Positions 52,018-60,529 of a stretch of 64,000 nt of DNA are shown piece after piece; the stretch's first letter is position 1, and each line of letters opens with the position of its first letter. Below the pieces are notes generated by a model that was not told the DNA's origin, searched no databases, and was given only the letters and a program-made list of their open reading frames with translations. The DNA is from Desulfovibrionaceae bacterium. Its GTDB lineage: Bacteria; Desulfobacterota; Desulfovibrionia; Desulfovibrionales; Desulfovibrionaceae. A program made the translations under genes and the position numbers. Location: contig JAVHLG010000001.1 of the NCBI GenBank assembly GCA_031082225.1, positions 94,739 through 158,738 on the forward strand, given 5' to 3'.

Positions 52018-52626
52018 ATGGAACTGACCCCCATGCGACTGGACATCCTCCAGGAGCTCATCAACATCGGCGTGGGCCGGGCCGCAGGCATGCTCAACCG
52101 CATGGTCAGCACCCATATCCAGTTGCAGGTGCCTGAGTTGGTGGTTTTGTCCTCCAAGGAATTCCTCACCCGCTACGGAACGCGGGGCAAGGAGATCTTT
52201 TCCGCCGTACAACTGACGTTTACCGGGCATTTCTCGGGGTTAAGCGCCCTGATCTTCCCGCCCGAAAGCGCCTCGCGCCTGGTGGGCATCATCCTGGGCA
52301 ACTCCGTGATCTCCCCTGACGAGGCCGAGGCCATGCGGGTGGAAACCCTCCAGGAAGTGGGCAACATCGTCTTAAACGGCGTCATGGGCTCCATCGGCAA
52401 CATCCTCAAGGAGAACATCGTGTTCTCCACCCCGGACTATGTGGAGGAACGCTTCGAGCGTCTGGTGTTTTTCGGGGAACACGCCGATGACCGGGCCATG
52501 GTGCTCATGGCCCGTACCCAGTTCACCATCAAGGACCATCTCATTGAGGGGGAGGTGCTGATCCTGTTCAGCCTGGCCTCCTTCGACACCCTGCTGGCGG
52601 CCATAGACGCCCTGGGCGCATCGTAA
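52018..52626 (+). CDS. cheC: CheC-family phosphatase
   Basis: 202 residues. CheC dephosphorylates CheY-P. Both active-site helices are present: LDILQELINIGVGRAAGMLN (E-x-x-N at ELIN) and ETLQEVGNIVLNGVMGSIGN (E-x-x-N at EVGN). The middle has FTGHFSGLSALIFPPESASRLVGIILG. Lying next to a lone receiver, it is the likely brake on that receiver's phosphorylation. Confidence 0.92.
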   Translation: MELTPMRLDILQELINIGVGRAAGMLNRMVSTHIQLQVPELVVLSSKEFLTRYGTRGKEIFSAVQLTFTGHFSGLSALIFPPESASRLVGIILGNSVISPDEAEAMRVETLQEVGNIVLNGVMGSIGNILKENIVFSTPDYVEERFERLVFFGEHADDRAMVLMARTQFTIKDHLIEGEVLILFSLASFDTLLAAIDALGAS

Positions 52627-52707
52627 CCATCTGGACGAGCAGACAAAACGCCGAGGCCCCGTCCACAAGGGAAAACGGGCCTCGGCTGCTTCCGGGATTT
52701 GGCCGCA

Positions 52708-53166
52708 TCAGGTAAGGGAGGAGGCCATGCCTTCGGCCGAGGTGCCGCCGGAACTGGTGGTCCCGTACTGTTCGGTCTGCAACTGGGTGAGCTGGGCCTG
52801 GTACTGAGACAACTGGGCCTGCAGGTTCTGGATCTTCTGCTGCTTCTGATCGTCCGGGAGGTCTTCCTGCTGGGCCTCCTCGATCTTCTCCTGCAAATCT
52901 TCGATCTTTTCCTCGATCTCGTCGATCTGATCCTCAATGTCGCTGGTCGTGTCCTCGGACTTCGAGGCGCCGCCCGCGCCGCCGGACTTGGACGAGGCCG
53001 CCAGCTTGAGACCTTCGGCGGAAAGGCTCACGGTGTCGCCGGAGTCGGTGGTTGCGCCTGATGTGGCGCCGCTTTGGCTGCTGGCGCCGGAGGCGTTGGT
53101 CTGGGAGGTTCCCGTCAGGGACGTGGCCGTCGCATACAGGCTGGAAGCGGAAATTTCGAAGGACAT
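52708..53166 (-). CDS. FlxA-like coiled-coil protein 1
   Basis: 152 residues from ATG 53166 with AGGGGGT upstream. N-terminal 45 residues are Ser/Thr/Ala/Gly-rich; then GDTVSLSAEGLKLAASSKSGG; a long coiled coil (IEDQIDEIEEKIEDLQEKIEE, QQKIQNLQAQLSQYQAQLTQLQ); C-terminus SAEGMASSLT. The layout matches FlxA-like small proteins. A consensus sigma-28 promoter lies upstream, as for E. coli flxA. It is paralogous to 53931-54380. Role unknown, flagellar regulon likely. Confidence 0.85.
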   Translation of the reverse strand: MSFEISASSLYATATSLTGTSQTNASGASSQSGATSGATTDSGDTVSLSAEGLKLAASSKSGGAGGASKSEDTTSDIEDQIDEIEEKIEDLQEKIEEAQQEDLPDDQKQQKIQNLQAQLSQYQAQLTQLQTEQYGTTSSGGTSAEGMASSLT

Positions 53167-53203
53167 GTCGTACCCCCTGGTCTTACGCACAAATATACTG
53201 CTC

Positions 53204-53230
53204 TTATCGGCCAAGGGTGAACATGCTTTA
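53204..53230 (-). promoter_or_regulatory. Sigma-28 (FliA) promoter of FlxA-like gene 1
   Basis: On the minus strand TAAA (53227-53230), 15 bases, GCCGATAA (53204-53211): both boxes match the FliA consensus exactly. It lies 37 bases upstream of ATG 53166. Confidence 0.85.
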
Positions 53231-53520
53231 GGCAGGACGACGGTATTTTAGAAAATTATTCCTCGTTCCGCATGTCGTGCAATGCATTGCACGAACCCAT
53301 GTCTGTAGAATTCCATCGAACACCCTGCTCGTACCGTTTTTGAAAGGCATGCAACCCGGGCCTTCCCCTACGTCCATCCCTGCACATGTCCCTTTGCACC
53401 ATTGCACATTGCACACATCGAGTTGCACAACGCCGTTGAAATCACCACGTGCAAAGCCTCCCTCCCCATCCATGCCGCGCGACGGGCGGACCGCACCGCG
53501 CACCGGGCGAATCCATGCCC

Positions 53521-53760
53521 GGTCATGACCCTCCGCCCGCAGGGCATCTCCCCGCATCGCGCACAGGGCGAATCCCGCCGGGGGGCGGACCCCGGCCCGT
53601 CGGCGCGGCAGGGCGGCCTCCGGACACGATATCTTCCCGCGGTCATGGCCCTATGCCCGCAGGGCAACTCCCCGCATCGCGCACAAGGAGAATCCTGTCA
53701 GGGAATCTGCCCCGGCTTTTCGTCACGTTAGGACGGCCCCCAGGCGCGAATTATTCCCAG
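53521..53760. repeat. Two tandem copies of a 120-base repeat
   Basis: Copies 53521-53640 and 53641-53760 share GGTCATG.CCCT..GCCCGC, AGGGCA.CTCCCCGCATCG and CGCACA.GG.GAATCC at the same spacing, then diverge. A degenerate partial copy precedes (GCGCACCGGGCGAATCC, near 53499) and GGTCACGG at 53760 may begin another. Confidence 0.75.
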
Positions 53761-53765
53761 GTCAC

Positions 53766-53825
53766 GGCCGCCACAAAGGAAAGTGGCCCCGGATCGTGAC
53801 GATCCAGGGCCGCTTTGTGGTGGCC
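53766..53825. terminator. 60-base hairpin downstream of FlxA-like gene 2
   Basis: Outer arms GGCCGCCACAAAG (53766-53778) and CTTTGTGGTGGCC (53813-53825) pair with one wobble; inner arms GGCCC/GGGCC and GGATCGT/ACGATCC pair around one base. It lies 105 bases past the 3' end of the minus-strand gene. No T-run, so it is a candidate terminator or structured RNA. Confidence 0.45.
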
Positions 53826-53930
53826 AGACCGCAAACGGTTGGCCTTTGCAATTCGGGGCGCCTTTTTCCTGCCGACAGCTTTTCTCCAATCCTGACCTGA
53901 TGTTGAGCGCCTTGTGCTCCACCAGGGGCG

Positions 53931-54380
53931 TCAGGTCAGGGACATGGACGCCCCCTCGGCCCGGGTGCCGCCGGGGTTGCGGCTTGAGCCGGTCAGGGCC
54001 TTTTGCAGCTCGGCCAATTGCTCCTGATACTGGGAAATCTGGGATTGCAGCATCTGAACCTTTTGCCGTTTTTGCTCGTCAGACAGGTTTTGCTCCTCAA
54101 TCTGGCGGATCTGTTCCTGAAGCTCCCTGATCAGCTTTTGGATGTCCTTCATCTTGTCTTTGATCTTGCTCGCGGAAGCGCTTTCGTCCGAATCCTCTTC
54201 CTGCTTTTGCGCGGCGGCCAGACGCAATCCTTCAGGCGAGATCGTCAACGTGTCGCCGGTCGCGGCCAAGGACTTCGCGGCCGTGCCGTTTTCGGCCGAC
54301 GCGGCCGCCCCGGTCGTCTCCGTCCCCAATACCGAGGCCGACAACATGAAGGAACCAATGCCGGAGAACGTGGTCGCCAT
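53931..54380 (-). CDS. FlxA-like coiled-coil protein 2
   Basis: 149 residues. Same plan as the protein at 52708-53166: GDTLTISPEGLRLAAAQKQE, coiled coil (IRELQEQIRQIEEQNLSDEQ, QKVQMLQSQISQYQEQLAEL), C-terminus GTRAEGASMSLT. The two share the pattern GDT.x.S.EGL.LAA, LQ.Q.SQYQ.QL..LQ and AEG...SLT, so they arose by duplication. It has its own sigma-28-like promoter. Function unknown; probably a class 3 flagellar gene. Confidence 0.83.
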   Translation of the reverse strand: MATTFSGIGSFMLSASVLGTETTGAAASAENGTAAKSLAATGDTLTISPEGLRLAAAQKQEEDSDESASASKIKDKMKDIQKLIRELQEQIRQIEEQNLSDEQKRQKVQMLQSQISQYQEQLAELQKALTGSSRNPGGTRAEGASMSLT

Positions 54381-54865
54381 AGCCTACCCCCTTGTCATGT
54401 GCAAAGCATGACACCTCTTATCGGACAACTTGTGCAAAACTTGAGCAAAAAAACGACGACGCCCGCACATTTCCGAATGACACTGCGGCAAAACGGATGT
54501 TCCCCGCGCCGAACGCGGAGCACGGCCTTTCAGGCATGGGCATGGCCGCGCGGGTCACCCCATGGGGCCGGGGGAAGGCCGCGACGGGTCGGCGCGCATG
54601 TCGCCCCGCCGATCGGATGTCGGGAGAGCGGAGACGACGCGCCCGGACCCCGCAGGGATGGACGCAGGCGGTTCCCCCGGGCATGTCCATGCCCACAGGG
54701 CGTTTCAGAGGGCCGGACGGCGGCGAGGAATATCCGGAAGACGACCCGGAAGACCGGCCACGCTCCTGATGCCGCTTCTGGAGGCCGGATGACGGCAAGG
54801 GGAATCAGGACAGACGGGCCACGCTCCTGACGCCGCTTCTGGAGGCCGGACGGCGGCGAGGGGAA
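54381..54865. other. Region between FlxA-like gene 2 and the GGDEF-EAL gene
   Basis: No gene is supported. Contents: a sigma-28-like promoter (54418-54444) and degenerate tandem repeats of 61-base period (about 54713-54870) abutting the 3' end of the GGDEF-EAL gene. Confidence 0.5.
54418..54444 (-). promoter_or_regulatory. Sigma-28 (FliA)-like promoter of FlxA-like gene 2
   Basis: On the minus strand TCAAGTTT, 11 bases, TCCGATAA (TTGA at 54441-54444 and TTATCGGA at 54418-54425 on the plus strand). One base differs from consensus in each box. Position relative to the start (37 bases) equals that of the paralog. Confidence 0.75.
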
Positions 54866-54870
54866 TCAGG
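54713..54870. repeat. Degenerate 61-base tandem repeats
   Basis: GGCCACGCTCCTGA.GCCGCT, TCTGGAGGCCGGA and AGGGGAATCAGGA occur in two units starting at 54756 and 54817; an older partial unit (GGCCGGACGGCGGCGAGGA) starts near 54713. The last unit runs into the 3' end of the GGDEF-EAL gene. Confidence 0.65.
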
Positions 54871-57394
54871 AAGACGAGGCGCCACAGAGACAGGTCTCGG
54901 TCATGCGGCGCTGGTACTCCAGGATGTAGCGTTCGGCCGCAATGCTGTCCACGGGCCGGGAGAACATGTAGCCCTGGGCCTTGTCGCAACGCACGTTTTG
55001 CAGGCGGGCGAACTGGTCTTCGCGCTCCACGCCCTCGGCGATGACCGTCAGCCCCAGATTGCGGGCCAGGGTGATGATGGACTTGACGATCTGGATGTTG
55101 TCCTCGGCGTTGTCCGATCCGCTGATAAACGACCGGTCGATCTTCAAATGGTCGATGGGCAGTTGGCGCAGATAGCTCAAGGAGGAATAGCCCGTGCCGA
55201 AATCGTCCACGGCGATGCGCACCCCAAGGGCCTTGAGCCGGTTAAGCTCGTGGATGGAATGGCTGGTGTCCTGCATGAGCACGGATTCGGTGATCTCAAG
55301 CTTGAGCCGCGACGGGTCAAGGCCCGTCTCCTCCAACACCTGGGCCACATACTCCACCAGCCCGTCGCGCACGAACTGGCGGCAGGAGACGTTGACGCTG
55401 ACGCTTAGGCGCTCGGCCCCGGGAATGGTCTTCTGCCAATGCCCGAGCTGGCGGCAGGCCTCGATGATGACCCAGCGGCCCAGGGGCAGGATGATGCCCG
55501 TCTCCTCGGCCAGGGGGATGAACTTGGCCGGGGGCACGATGCCCCTTAAGGGATGGTTCCAGCGCACCAGGGCCTCGAAGCCCTCCAGGGCCCGGGTGTC
55601 CACGTTGACGATGGGCTGGTAGTGCAGGACCAGCTCGCCCTTGGCCAGGGCGTCGCGCAATTCGGCCTCAAGACTGATGATCTCCAGGATCTCCTTGTGC
55701 ATCCTGCGGTCGAAGATCATGTACGGCTTGCCGCTTTCCTTGGCCCGGTACATGGCGATGTCCGCATCGCGCAACACGTCCTCGGCGCTGTCGTATTCCT
55801 TGGTGCGCAGCACGATGCCGATGCTGGCCCCGGGGTACACCTCGTTGCCGCAGATGGTGCAGGGCCGCCGCAGGGTCTCCTGGATGCGCTCGGCCACGGT
55901 GAGCACCTCGCGCTTGATCTTGAATTCCTCCAGGATCACCGCAAACTCGTCCCCGCCCAGGCGGGCCACGGTGTCCACGGAGCGCATACAGGATTTGAGC
56001 CGCGCGGCGATCTCCACCAGAAGCATGTCCCCGGCGGCATGCCCCATGCTGTCGTTGACCGCCTTGAACTTGTCCAGGTCGATCATGAGCACGGCGTACT
56101 GGTAGTCGCTGCGTCGCCTGCTCCGGGCCAGGGCCCGCTGCAGGCGCTCGGCAAAAAGACTGCGGTTGGGCAGTTGGGTGAGGGAATCGTGGAAGGCCTG
56201 GTGGGTGATCTGCTCCTCGAAGGCCCTGCGCTCGGAAATGTCCTGGTAGATGTAGACCACGCCCCCGGCGGCCTCGCCGCTTTTGACCGGAAAACCGATC
56301 ATGGACACGGGAATGAGCCTGCCGTCGCGATGGCGGCGCAAGGTCTCGCGCTGCACGGTGCTGCCGGACAGGATGGCGGCCCGGAAATTCTCGCACTCGG
56401 CTAAAAGCTCCTCGGGCACGATAAACGAGCGCATCCCGAAGCCCTTCATGTCGGCAGCCCGGTAGCCGAACAGCTCCTCGAAGCCCTTGTTGGCGTCCAG
56501 GACGTTGCGGTTGCTGTCGATGAGGATGATGGCCTGGGGCGAATTCTCGAAAAGCTGCCGGAAATAGGCCCGCTGGGCCTCCAGGGCCTCCTCGGCCCGC
56601 TTGCGCTCGGTGACGTCCACCACGGTGCCTTCGTAGTGGTCGATCTCCCCTTCCTCGTTGAAGATGGCCCGGGCGTTCTCGCTGATCCAGATGATCTCGC
56701 CGCCTTTTTTGCGGATGCGCGACTCGAAGTTCCAGACCTCGTTGTAGGCGTCCATGATGCGCACGAAGTCGTCGCGACGCCCCGGGTCCACATACAACTG
56801 GTTCTTGATGTCCTTGAAGTGCTCAATGAGTTCGGCAGGCGTGGCGAAACCGTAGATGCGGGCCAGGGAGGGATTGACGTCCATATACCTCCCGGCCGGA
56901 GTGGTCTGGAAGATGCCCTCCACGGCGTTCTCGAAGATGGAGCGGAACTTGCGCTCGGCCCCGCGCAAACGCTCCTCGGTCTGCTTGCGGATGCTGATGT
57001 CGCGGTAGATGATGAAGACCTCTCCCGGCAGGCCGTCCCGCCTGCCGTCGGCCGGGATGCAGACCATGGTCACGTGCACCAGGGAGCCGTCGCGACGTCT
57101 GCGCAGGGTCTCCCGGTGCTCGTCGGCCTTGCACTCGATCCATTCCGCCGGATCGTCGGCCAGCCGCTCCCCGGGCATGATGAGTCCGGCCAGGTCCGCC
57201 CCGGTGCTCTCGGCCGCGGCATAACCAAAGATGCGCTCGAAGGCCTTGTTGACCAGGAGCACGCGGCCCGTCTTGTCGCGCAAGACCACGGCGTTGGGGG
57301 AACCTTCGAAAAGCGTGCGGAAAACCGTGCCGGATGCGCCCCCGTCAGGGGCCGGAAAGGCCGGATCGGTCGGATCTGAGAGAGGATTCGTCAT
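54866..57394 (-). CDS. PAS-PAS-PAS-GGDEF-EAL c-di-GMP protein
   Basis: 842 residues, no membrane segment. Three PAS domains (about 20-130, 145-260, 270-390), then GGDEF (about 415-575) with intact VARLGGDEFAVILEEF and an I-site R-x-x-D (RSVD) five residues before GGDEF, then EAL (about 590-825) with EALVRW, SVNVSCRQF, EITES, AVDDFGTGYSSL, HLKIDRSF and VIAEGVERE, all catalytic residues present. It could make and degrade c-di-GMP depending on the PAS signals. The start ATG 57394 has no strong Shine-Dalgarno sequence. Confidence 0.95.
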   Translation of the reverse strand: MTNPLSDPTDPAFPAPDGGASGTVFRTLFEGSPNAVVLRDKTGRVLLVNKAFERIFGYAAAESTGADLAGLIMPGERLADDPAEWIECKADEHRETLRRRRDGSLVHVTMVCIPADGRRDGLPGEVFIIYRDISIRKQTEERLRGAERKFRSIFENAVEGIFQTTPAGRYMDVNPSLARIYGFATPAELIEHFKDIKNQLYVDPGRRDDFVRIMDAYNEVWNFESRIRKKGGEIIWISENARAIFNEEGEIDHYEGTVVDVTERKRAEEALEAQRAYFRQLFENSPQAIILIDSNRNVLDANKGFEELFGYRAADMKGFGMRSFIVPEELLAECENFRAAILSGSTVQRETLRRHRDGRLIPVSMIGFPVKSGEAAGGVVYIYQDISERRAFEEQITHQAFHDSLTQLPNRSLFAERLQRALARSRRRSDYQYAVLMIDLDKFKAVNDSMGHAAGDMLLVEIAARLKSCMRSVDTVARLGGDEFAVILEEFKIKREVLTVAERIQETLRRPCTICGNEVYPGASIGIVLRTKEYDSAEDVLRDADIAMYRAKESGKPYMIFDRRMHKEILEIISLEAELRDALAKGELVLHYQPIVNVDTRALEGFEALVRWNHPLRGIVPPAKFIPLAEETGIILPLGRWVIIEACRQLGHWQKTIPGAERLSVSVNVSCRQFVRDGLVEYVAQVLEETGLDPSRLKLEITESVLMQDTSHSIHELNRLKALGVRIAVDDFGTGYSSLSYLRQLPIDHLKIDRSFISGSDNAEDNIQIVKSIITLARNLGLTVIAEGVEREDQFARLQNVRCDKAQGYMFSRPVDSIAAERYILEYQRRMTETCLCGASSS

Positions 57395-57425
57395 GCGTAA
57401 GTCACTTGAGCGTCGCGTTGCCGGA

Positions 57426-57455
57426 AGGTTAGCAAGAATTTCACCAATTTGTCAA
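57426..57455 (-). promoter_or_regulatory. Possible sigma-70 promoter of the GGDEF-EAL gene
   Basis: On the minus strand a perfect TTGACA (57450-57455) is followed after 18 bases by TAACCT (57426-57431), three of six matches. It lies in an A+T-rich patch 32 bases before the start. Confidence 0.4.
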
Positions 57456-57822
57456 TAATGCGAAATCATTGACATTGCCAACCCCTTTTATCGCATCATC
57501 GACAAAACTGTTCAAATAAACAGACAATTTTGTCGACTGCCTGGCCGCCGCCGGAAAACCACGCCCGGCGTCGGAAACCATGAAACGCATCGTGCCCGGT
57601 TCGTCCAAAACCGAGGCCTCCTGAAGAACGAAGATTCGAAGCGTCGCGAGCAAGACATCGCGGGAGGCCAGGGCCGAAACCAGAAGAGAGTGATCGGAAA
57701 GGCCCGGCAAGCCCTCAAGGCCGCTCGAAAGCGTGGCCTTTTATGTATTTTTTGTACATTTATTGTTGACAACTGCGCAAAAATTCCGTCTTTTGATTTC
57801 AACCACGAACGGGAAGAAGGGC
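57456..57822. other. Intergenic region before hicA, no gene seen
   Basis: Frames in this stretch lack ribosome sites and family features. The right end holds the hicAB promoter region. Confidence 0.4.
57743..57773 (+). promoter_or_regulatory. Promoter/operator region of hicAB
   Basis: TTGACA at 57766-57771 lies within the palindrome GTTGACAAC (57765-57773), just after the inverted repeat ATGTA-N7-TACAT (57743-57759). A -10 box 17 bases on (TCTTTT) is weak. The overlap of -35 and palindrome fits autorepression by HicB. Confidence 0.45.
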
Positions 57823-58014
57823 ATGCCGAGCAGCGCGGAAATCATCAAGAGGCTCAAGGCGGCCGGGTGGGTTCTGAAAAACGCCAAGGGTGACCACCAC
57901 CACTTTGAACACCCGGATAAGCCCGGCAAGGTGACAGTCAAACATCCCGCGAAAGACTTAAGCGTCGACCTCGTGAAGAAAATGGAGAGGCAGGCGGGGA
58001 TAACGCTTCGGTGA
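57823..58014 (+). CDS. hicA: HicA-type mRNA interferase toxin
   Basis: 63 residues: SSAEIIKRLKAAGWVLKNAKGDHHHFEHPDKPGKVTVKHP. This is the double-stranded-RNA-binding-like HicA fold; the catalytic His is in GDHHHFEHP. HicA degrades mRNA when free. AGAAGG precedes ATG. hicB follows after 67 bases, toxin first as usual for this system. Confidence 0.93.
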   Translation: MPSSAEIIKRLKAAGWVLKNAKGDHHHFEHPDKPGKVTVKHPAKDLSVDLVKKMERQAGITLR

Positions 58015-58081
58015 GACGGAGCAGGGACGAAAGCGCCCGCCCCCTTTGGCCGGATGAAAAAGAGAGAAAGGAGCATCGAAC

Positions 58082-58480
58082 ATGGAGGCTTATCCCGCGC
58101 TTTTTGAGCGAAACGAAAAAGGGGGCTTCGTGGTCTCGTTCCCCGATCTTCCGGGATGCTTCACCGAGGGCGACACCGAAGCCGAGGCCCTGACCATGGC
58201 CATGGACGCCATGGATGGATACCTGGGGCTTTTACGCTCCAACGGGGAGGACGTCCCCGCGCCATCACCGTTGTCCGGCGTTGCCGTCCCTCCAGGGGGA
58301 TTCCTGGCCCTGGTCCCGGTCCCGGAAAATGATCCGGAACCGAGCCCGGTCCGCATCAGTGTCTCGATCAACCAAAAACTGCTCACGGACATTGACCGGA
58401 GAGCCAAGCGCGAAGGGATGACCCGCTCCGGATTCCTGGCGGCCGGGGCAAGGCAACTGCTTCGCCAGCTTCAGGAATAA
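58082..58480 (+). CDS. hicB: HicB-type antitoxin
   Basis: 132 residues. N-terminal partial RNase-H-like domain ([42 protein letters not shown]) that covers HicA; C-terminal ribbon-helix-helix ([38 protein letters not shown]) that binds the operator. The linker between them is Pro-rich. Likely represses hicAB. Confidence 0.93.
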   Translation: MEAYPALFERNEKGGFVVSFPDLPGCFTEGDTEAEALTMAMDAMDGYLGLLRSNGEDVPAPSPLSGVAVPPGGFLALVPVPENDPEPSPVRISVSINQKLLTDIDRRAKREGMTRSGFLAAGARQLLRQLQE

Positions 58481-58689
58481 CACGTAGCGCAAGGGGCCGG
58501 AATCGTCTCCGGCCCCCTTTGCATCCACACATCCTCAATTTTCATAGCCCCCGGCCGGAGTCGGTCAGCACCCCGCCGTCTGCCCGTTTGACCGCAGCCC
58601 CAAGTTCTTCTATCCTTTTTGCCCTATTGCGGCCCATTGCCGCGACCGGCGGGAACCCCGCCCCCCAAAGACAACACCGAGGATCCCCC

Positions 58690-60387
58690 ATGACCGCCAC
58701 CGGCTCCGACAAAAAAGGCGCGCCCGCTCCTTCCCGGGACTTCATCCGCACCATCATCGACGAGGACAACCGCACCGGCAAATGGGGCGGACGCGTCCAG
58801 ACCCGGTTCCCCCCCGAGCCCAACGGCTACCTGCACATCGGACACGCCAAGTCCATCTGCCTCAATTTCGGTATCGCCAAGGAATTCGGCGGCCTGTGCA
58901 ACCTGCGCTTCGACGACACCAATCCGGCCAAGGAAGAGGTGGAATACGTCGAATCCATCCAGGAAGACGTGCGCTGGCTGGGCTTTTCCTGGGACGACCG
59001 GCTCTTTTACGCCTCGGACTACTTCGAAAAGCTCTACGCCTTCGCCGAGCACCTCATCGAAAACGGCAAGGCCTATGTGGACGACCTCTCCGCCGAGGAA
59101 ATCCGCGCCTACCGGGGCACCCTCACCGAACCGGGCAAAAACAGCCCCTACCGCGACCGCTCCCCCGCCGAAAACCTCGACCTCTTCCGGCGCATGCGGG
59201 CTGGAGAATTCCCCGACGGCGCCCGCGTCCTGCGGGCCAAGATCGACATGCAAAGCCCCAACGTGGTCCTGCGCGACCCCACCCTGTACCGCATCAAACA
59301 CGTGCATCACCACCGCACCGGCGACGCCTGGTGCATCTATCCCATGTACGACTACACCCACTGCATCTCCGACGCCCTGGAAGGCGTCACCCACTCCCTG
59401 TGCTCGCTTGAATTCGAAAACAACCGCCCCCTCTACGACTGGGTGCTGGACAACATCCCGGCCCCCTGCCACCCGCAGCAGATCGAATTCGCCCGCCTGA
59501 ACCTGGGCTATACCGTCTTAAGCAAACGCAAGCTCATCCAGCTCGTCACCCAGGGGCACGTCTCCGGCTGGGACGACCCGCGCATGCCCACCCTGTGCGG
59601 CGTGCGCCGCCGGGGCTACACGCCTGCGGCCATGCGCGATTTCTGCGACCGCATCGGCATCTCCAAGGCCGACAACCTCGTGGACATGGCCCTTTTGGAA
59701 CACTGCCTGCGCGAAGACTTAAACCGCAGCGCCCGCCGCGTCATGGGCGTGCTGCGACCCGTCAAGCTCGTCATCGAGAATTATCCCGAAAACGCCGTCG
59801 AACACATCGACTTCCCCTACCACCCCGAAGACCCGGCCATGGGCAGCCGCCCCGTGCCCTTTTCCCGCGAACTCCTCGTCGAACGCGACGACTTCCTGGA
59901 ACAGGCCCCGAAAAAATGGTACCGCCTGGCCCCCGGGGCCGAGGTGCGCCTGCGCCACGCCTACTACGTGACCTGCACCGGCTTCGATACGGACCCCGTC
60001 ACCGGCGAGGTCGCAACCATCCGCTGCATCCACGACCCCGCCACCAAGGGCGGCTGGTCCACGGACGGACGCAAGGTGCGCGGCACCCTGCACTGGGTGT
60101 CCGCCGCCCACGCCATCCCGGCCGAGGTCCGGCTCTACGACCGGCTGTTCACCACCGAATGCCCGGCCGACGGCAAGGCCGACTTCCTGACCTTCTTAAA
60201 CCCCGAGTCCCTGAAAACCGTCTCCGGCGCCATGCTCGAACCCAGCCTGGCTGCGGCCGCGCCCGGCGACTCCTTCCAGTTCGAACGCCTGGGCTACTTC
60301 TGCAAAGACCGCGACTCCACCCCCAAGATGCCCGTCTTCAACCGCTCCGTGGCCCTCAAAGACTCCTGGGCCAAAGCAAACAGATAA
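58690..60387 (+). CDS. glnS: Glutaminyl-tRNA synthetase
   Basis: 565 residues. Class I synthetase charging tRNA-Gln. HIGH motif in [24 protein letters not shown] equivalent in [50 protein letters not shown] and [20 protein letters not shown] are GlnRS-specific; the C-terminal anticodon-binding barrels are intact. ATG 58690 is used (GAGGAT before it); a longer frame upstream is not conserved. Followed by two identical hairpins and the IS element. Confidence 0.97.
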   Translation: MTATGSDKKGAPAPSRDFIRTIIDEDNRTGKWGGRVQTRFPPEPNGYLHIGHAKSICLNFGIAKEFGGLCNLRFDDTNPAKEEVEYVESIQEDVRWLGFSWDDRLFYASDYFEKLYAFAEHLIENGKAYVDDLSAEEIRAYRGTLTEPGKNSPYRDRSPAENLDLFRRMRAGEFPDGARVLRAKIDMQSPNVVLRDPTLYRIKHVHHHRTGDAWCIYPMYDYTHCISDALEGVTHSLCSLEFENNRPLYDWVLDNIPAPCHPQQIEFARLNLGYTVLSKRKLIQLVTQGHVSGWDDPRMPTLCGVRRRGYTPAAMRDFCDRIGISKADNLVDMALLEHCLREDLNRSARRVMGVLRPVKLVIENYPENAVEHIDFPYHPEDPAMGSRPVPFSRELLVERDDFLEQAPKKWYRLAPGAEVRLRHAYYVTCTGFDTDPVTGEVATIRCIHDPATKGGWSTDGRKVRGTLHWVSAAHAIPAEVRLYDRLFTTECPADGKADFLTFLNPESLKTVSGAMLEPSLAAAAPGDSFQFERLGYFCKDRDSTPKMPVFNRSVALKDSWAKANR

Positions 60388-60388
60388 C

Positions 60389-60428
60389 CGGGGCTGCCGC
60401 CCCGACGCGAAGCGGGGCTGCCGCCCCG
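60389..60428 (+). terminator. Two identical hairpins after glnS
   Basis: The 16-base unit CGGGGCTGCCGCCCCG (stem CGGGGC/GCCCCG, loop TGCC) occurs at 60389-60404 and 60413-60428, starting one base after the stop codon. No T-run; probably mRNA 3' end protection or weak termination. Confidence 0.5.
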
Positions 60429-60462
60429 CACCCCGCCCGGGGGGACAATCGTCCGGTACGAA

Positions 60463-60505
60463 CCGGGTACATGGTTGACAGAATAGACCGGGTACATGGT
60501 TGACA
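60463..60505. repeat. Left double terminal repeat of the IS
   Basis: CCGGGTACATGGTTGACA occurs twice, at 60463-60480 and 60488-60505 (25-base period). The inverted counterpart is present twice at the right end. Confidence 0.85.
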
Positions 60506-60529
60506 CCTTTGGCAGAGGAGGAAGCTCCG

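Larger units (their letters stand above)
53231..53930. other. Repeat-rich region between the two FlxA-like genes
   Basis: 700 bases without a convincing gene. It holds five TTGCAC hexamers (53287, 53394, 53402, 53409, 53423), a tandem repeat of 120-base period (53521-53760) and a 60-base hairpin (53766-53825). Frames crossing the repeats exist on both strands because the period is a multiple of three, but none has a start site or family features. Confidence 0.6.

Noticed and set aside
53402..53731. 109-residue frame through the 120-base repeat
   Set aside because: The repeat period is a multiple of three, so frames stay open on several strands and phases; no start site or family match.
57441..57710. 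89-residue minus-strand frame before the GGDEF-EAL gene
   Set aside because: TTG start without a ribosome site and no recognisable features; it overlaps the gene's promoter region.
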